NCBI RefSeq assembly: GCF_000321415.2
Contig: NC_019902.2
Location: 744,001-808,000, forward strand
Source: Thioalkalivibrio nitratireducens DSM 14787
Lineage (GTDB): Bacteria > Pseudomonadota > Gammaproteobacteria > Ectothiorhodospirales > Ectothiorhodospiraceae
Length of the DNA: 64,000 bases
Direction: 5' to 3'
The notes beneath the pieces are model-generated. The model had not been told where the DNA came from and did not search any database. It saw only the letters and a program-made list of their open reading frames with translations. Positions within the stretch are counted from its first letter, which is position 1, and every line of letters begins with the position of its first letter. Below are positions 63,630-64,000 of the stretch, piece after piece. Position numbers and translations under genes: made by a program.

Positions 63630-64000
63630 ATGATCCCCCGAAATCCGTGGCCCCTGTGGCTGGCCCGCTCGGCGCTGGCACTGCTGGGTCTGCTTCTGAT
63701 CGGATGGTGGACCGCGCAATGGCTGCTGGTGTTTCTGCTCGGTGCGCTTGCGGCACTGGCCTGGAACTTCCATAACCTGCGGCGCCTGGAGCGCTGGCTG
63801 CGCCTGACCCGGAAGCTGGATCCGCCCCGGTCGCTGGGGCTGTGGGGGGAAATCTTCGACGGACTGTACCGAATGCGCCGCCGCAGCCGGGAGCGGGACA
63901 AGCGCCGGCGCAATCTGGTCCGCAACTATCGCGACTCGATCAGGGCGATGCCGGACGCGACCGTGGTGCTGCGAGGCGATTATGCCATCGAGTGGTGCAA
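63630..64000 (+). CDS. phoR: Phosphate regulon sensor kinase PhoR, N-terminal part (partial)
   Basis: Starts ATG 63630 (MIPRNPWPLWLARSALALL) and runs off the window after about 123 residues. Two membrane helices near residues 9-45 flank a very short periplasmic turn, followed by a basic juxtamembrane stretch and the beginning of a PAS domain (MPDATVVLRGDYAIEW). This matches PhoR; the kinase domain is outside. phoB-phoR is the standard pair. Confidence 0.9.
   Translation, partial: MIPRNPWPLWLARSALALLGLLLIGWWTAQWLLVFLLGALAALAWNFHNLRRLERWLRLTRKLDPPRSLGLWGEIFDGLYRMRRRSRERDKRRRNLVRNYRDSIRAMPDATVVLRGDYAIEWC

Noticed and set aside
1-64000. tRNA or rRNA genes
   Set aside because: No cloverleaf-like or rRNA-like segment was noticed; a tRNAscan run would settle this.

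Overview
The window is about 64 kb of GC-rich (roughly two thirds G+C) chromosome from a gammaproteobacterium. The gene orders degP-lepA-lepB-rnc-era-recO-pdxJ-acpS, exbB-exbD-msbA-lpxK-ycaR-kdsB and ndk-rlmN-pilW-rodZ-hisS-yfgM-bamB-der are those of gammaproteobacteria. A complete reverse-type (oxidative) dissimilatory sulfite reductase cluster, dsrABEFHCMKLJOPNR with dsrEFH and dsrL, marks it as a sulfur-oxidising purple-sulfur-type lineage. Ectothiorhodospiraceae/Thioalkalivibrio-like is my best guess, inferred from content and not tested by search. No rRNA, tRNA, insertion sequence, phage gene or CRISPR array was seen.

Layout. 1-7.5 kb: end of a DegP/MucD protease, then translation, protein-export, RNA-processing and cofactor genes, many with 4-base start/stop overlaps. 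7.5-10.6 kb: cysM, a PolB-type exonuclease and rlmD. 10.8-16.8 kb: a lipid A/Kdo operon (exbBD, msbA, a divergent WaaA-like gene, lpxK, ycaR, kdsB). 16.7-19.7 kb: a HAD phosphatase, an unrecognised 361-residue protein and a PiuC-type oxygenase. 19.8-32.5 kb (minus strand): the dsr operon. 32.9-37.2 kb (plus strand, divergent from dsrA): an accessory cluster with a TauD-type dioxygenase, a 63-residue protein, an orphan Cas6/Cmx6-like RAMP protein, a DsrC paralogue without cysteines (RspA type), a 67-residue protein, a DUF3050 haem-oxygenase-fold protein and an unknown helical protein. 37.5-48.3 kb: trmJ-cysE-iscR, then directly ndk-rlmN-pilW-rodZ-hisS-yfgM-bamB-der, with no iscSUA-hscBA-fdx genes between iscR and ndk. 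48.3-55.1 kb: an aminotransferase, an acyl-CoA synthetase, a NicO/DUF1007 metal pair, cysS and hisI. 55.3-62.5 kb: two c-di-GMP proteins (one fused to haemerythrin), an M14-like deacylase, a half-length TauE/SafE gene and a ferredoxin-NADP reductase. 62.8-64 kb: phoB behind a three-half-site Pho box, and the start of phoR.

How the genes work together. DsrEFH pass sulfane sulfur to DsrC. DsrAB, with the sirohaem amide made by DsrN, releases sulfite. DsrL moves electrons to NAD+, and DsrMKJOP links DsrC redox state to the membrane and periplasm. Hairpins follow dsrA, dsrB, dsrE and dsrC; the one after dsrC has a U tract and could lower expression of dsrMKLJOPNR relative to dsrABEFHC.

The most unusual locus is the divergent cluster at 32.9-37.2 kb. 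It places an orphan Cas6-type RNA-binding fold, two different oxygenase folds and a cysteine-less DsrC beside dsrA. Two of its promoters share an imperfect palindrome placed exactly 9 bases before the -35 hexamer, which suggests a common regulator.
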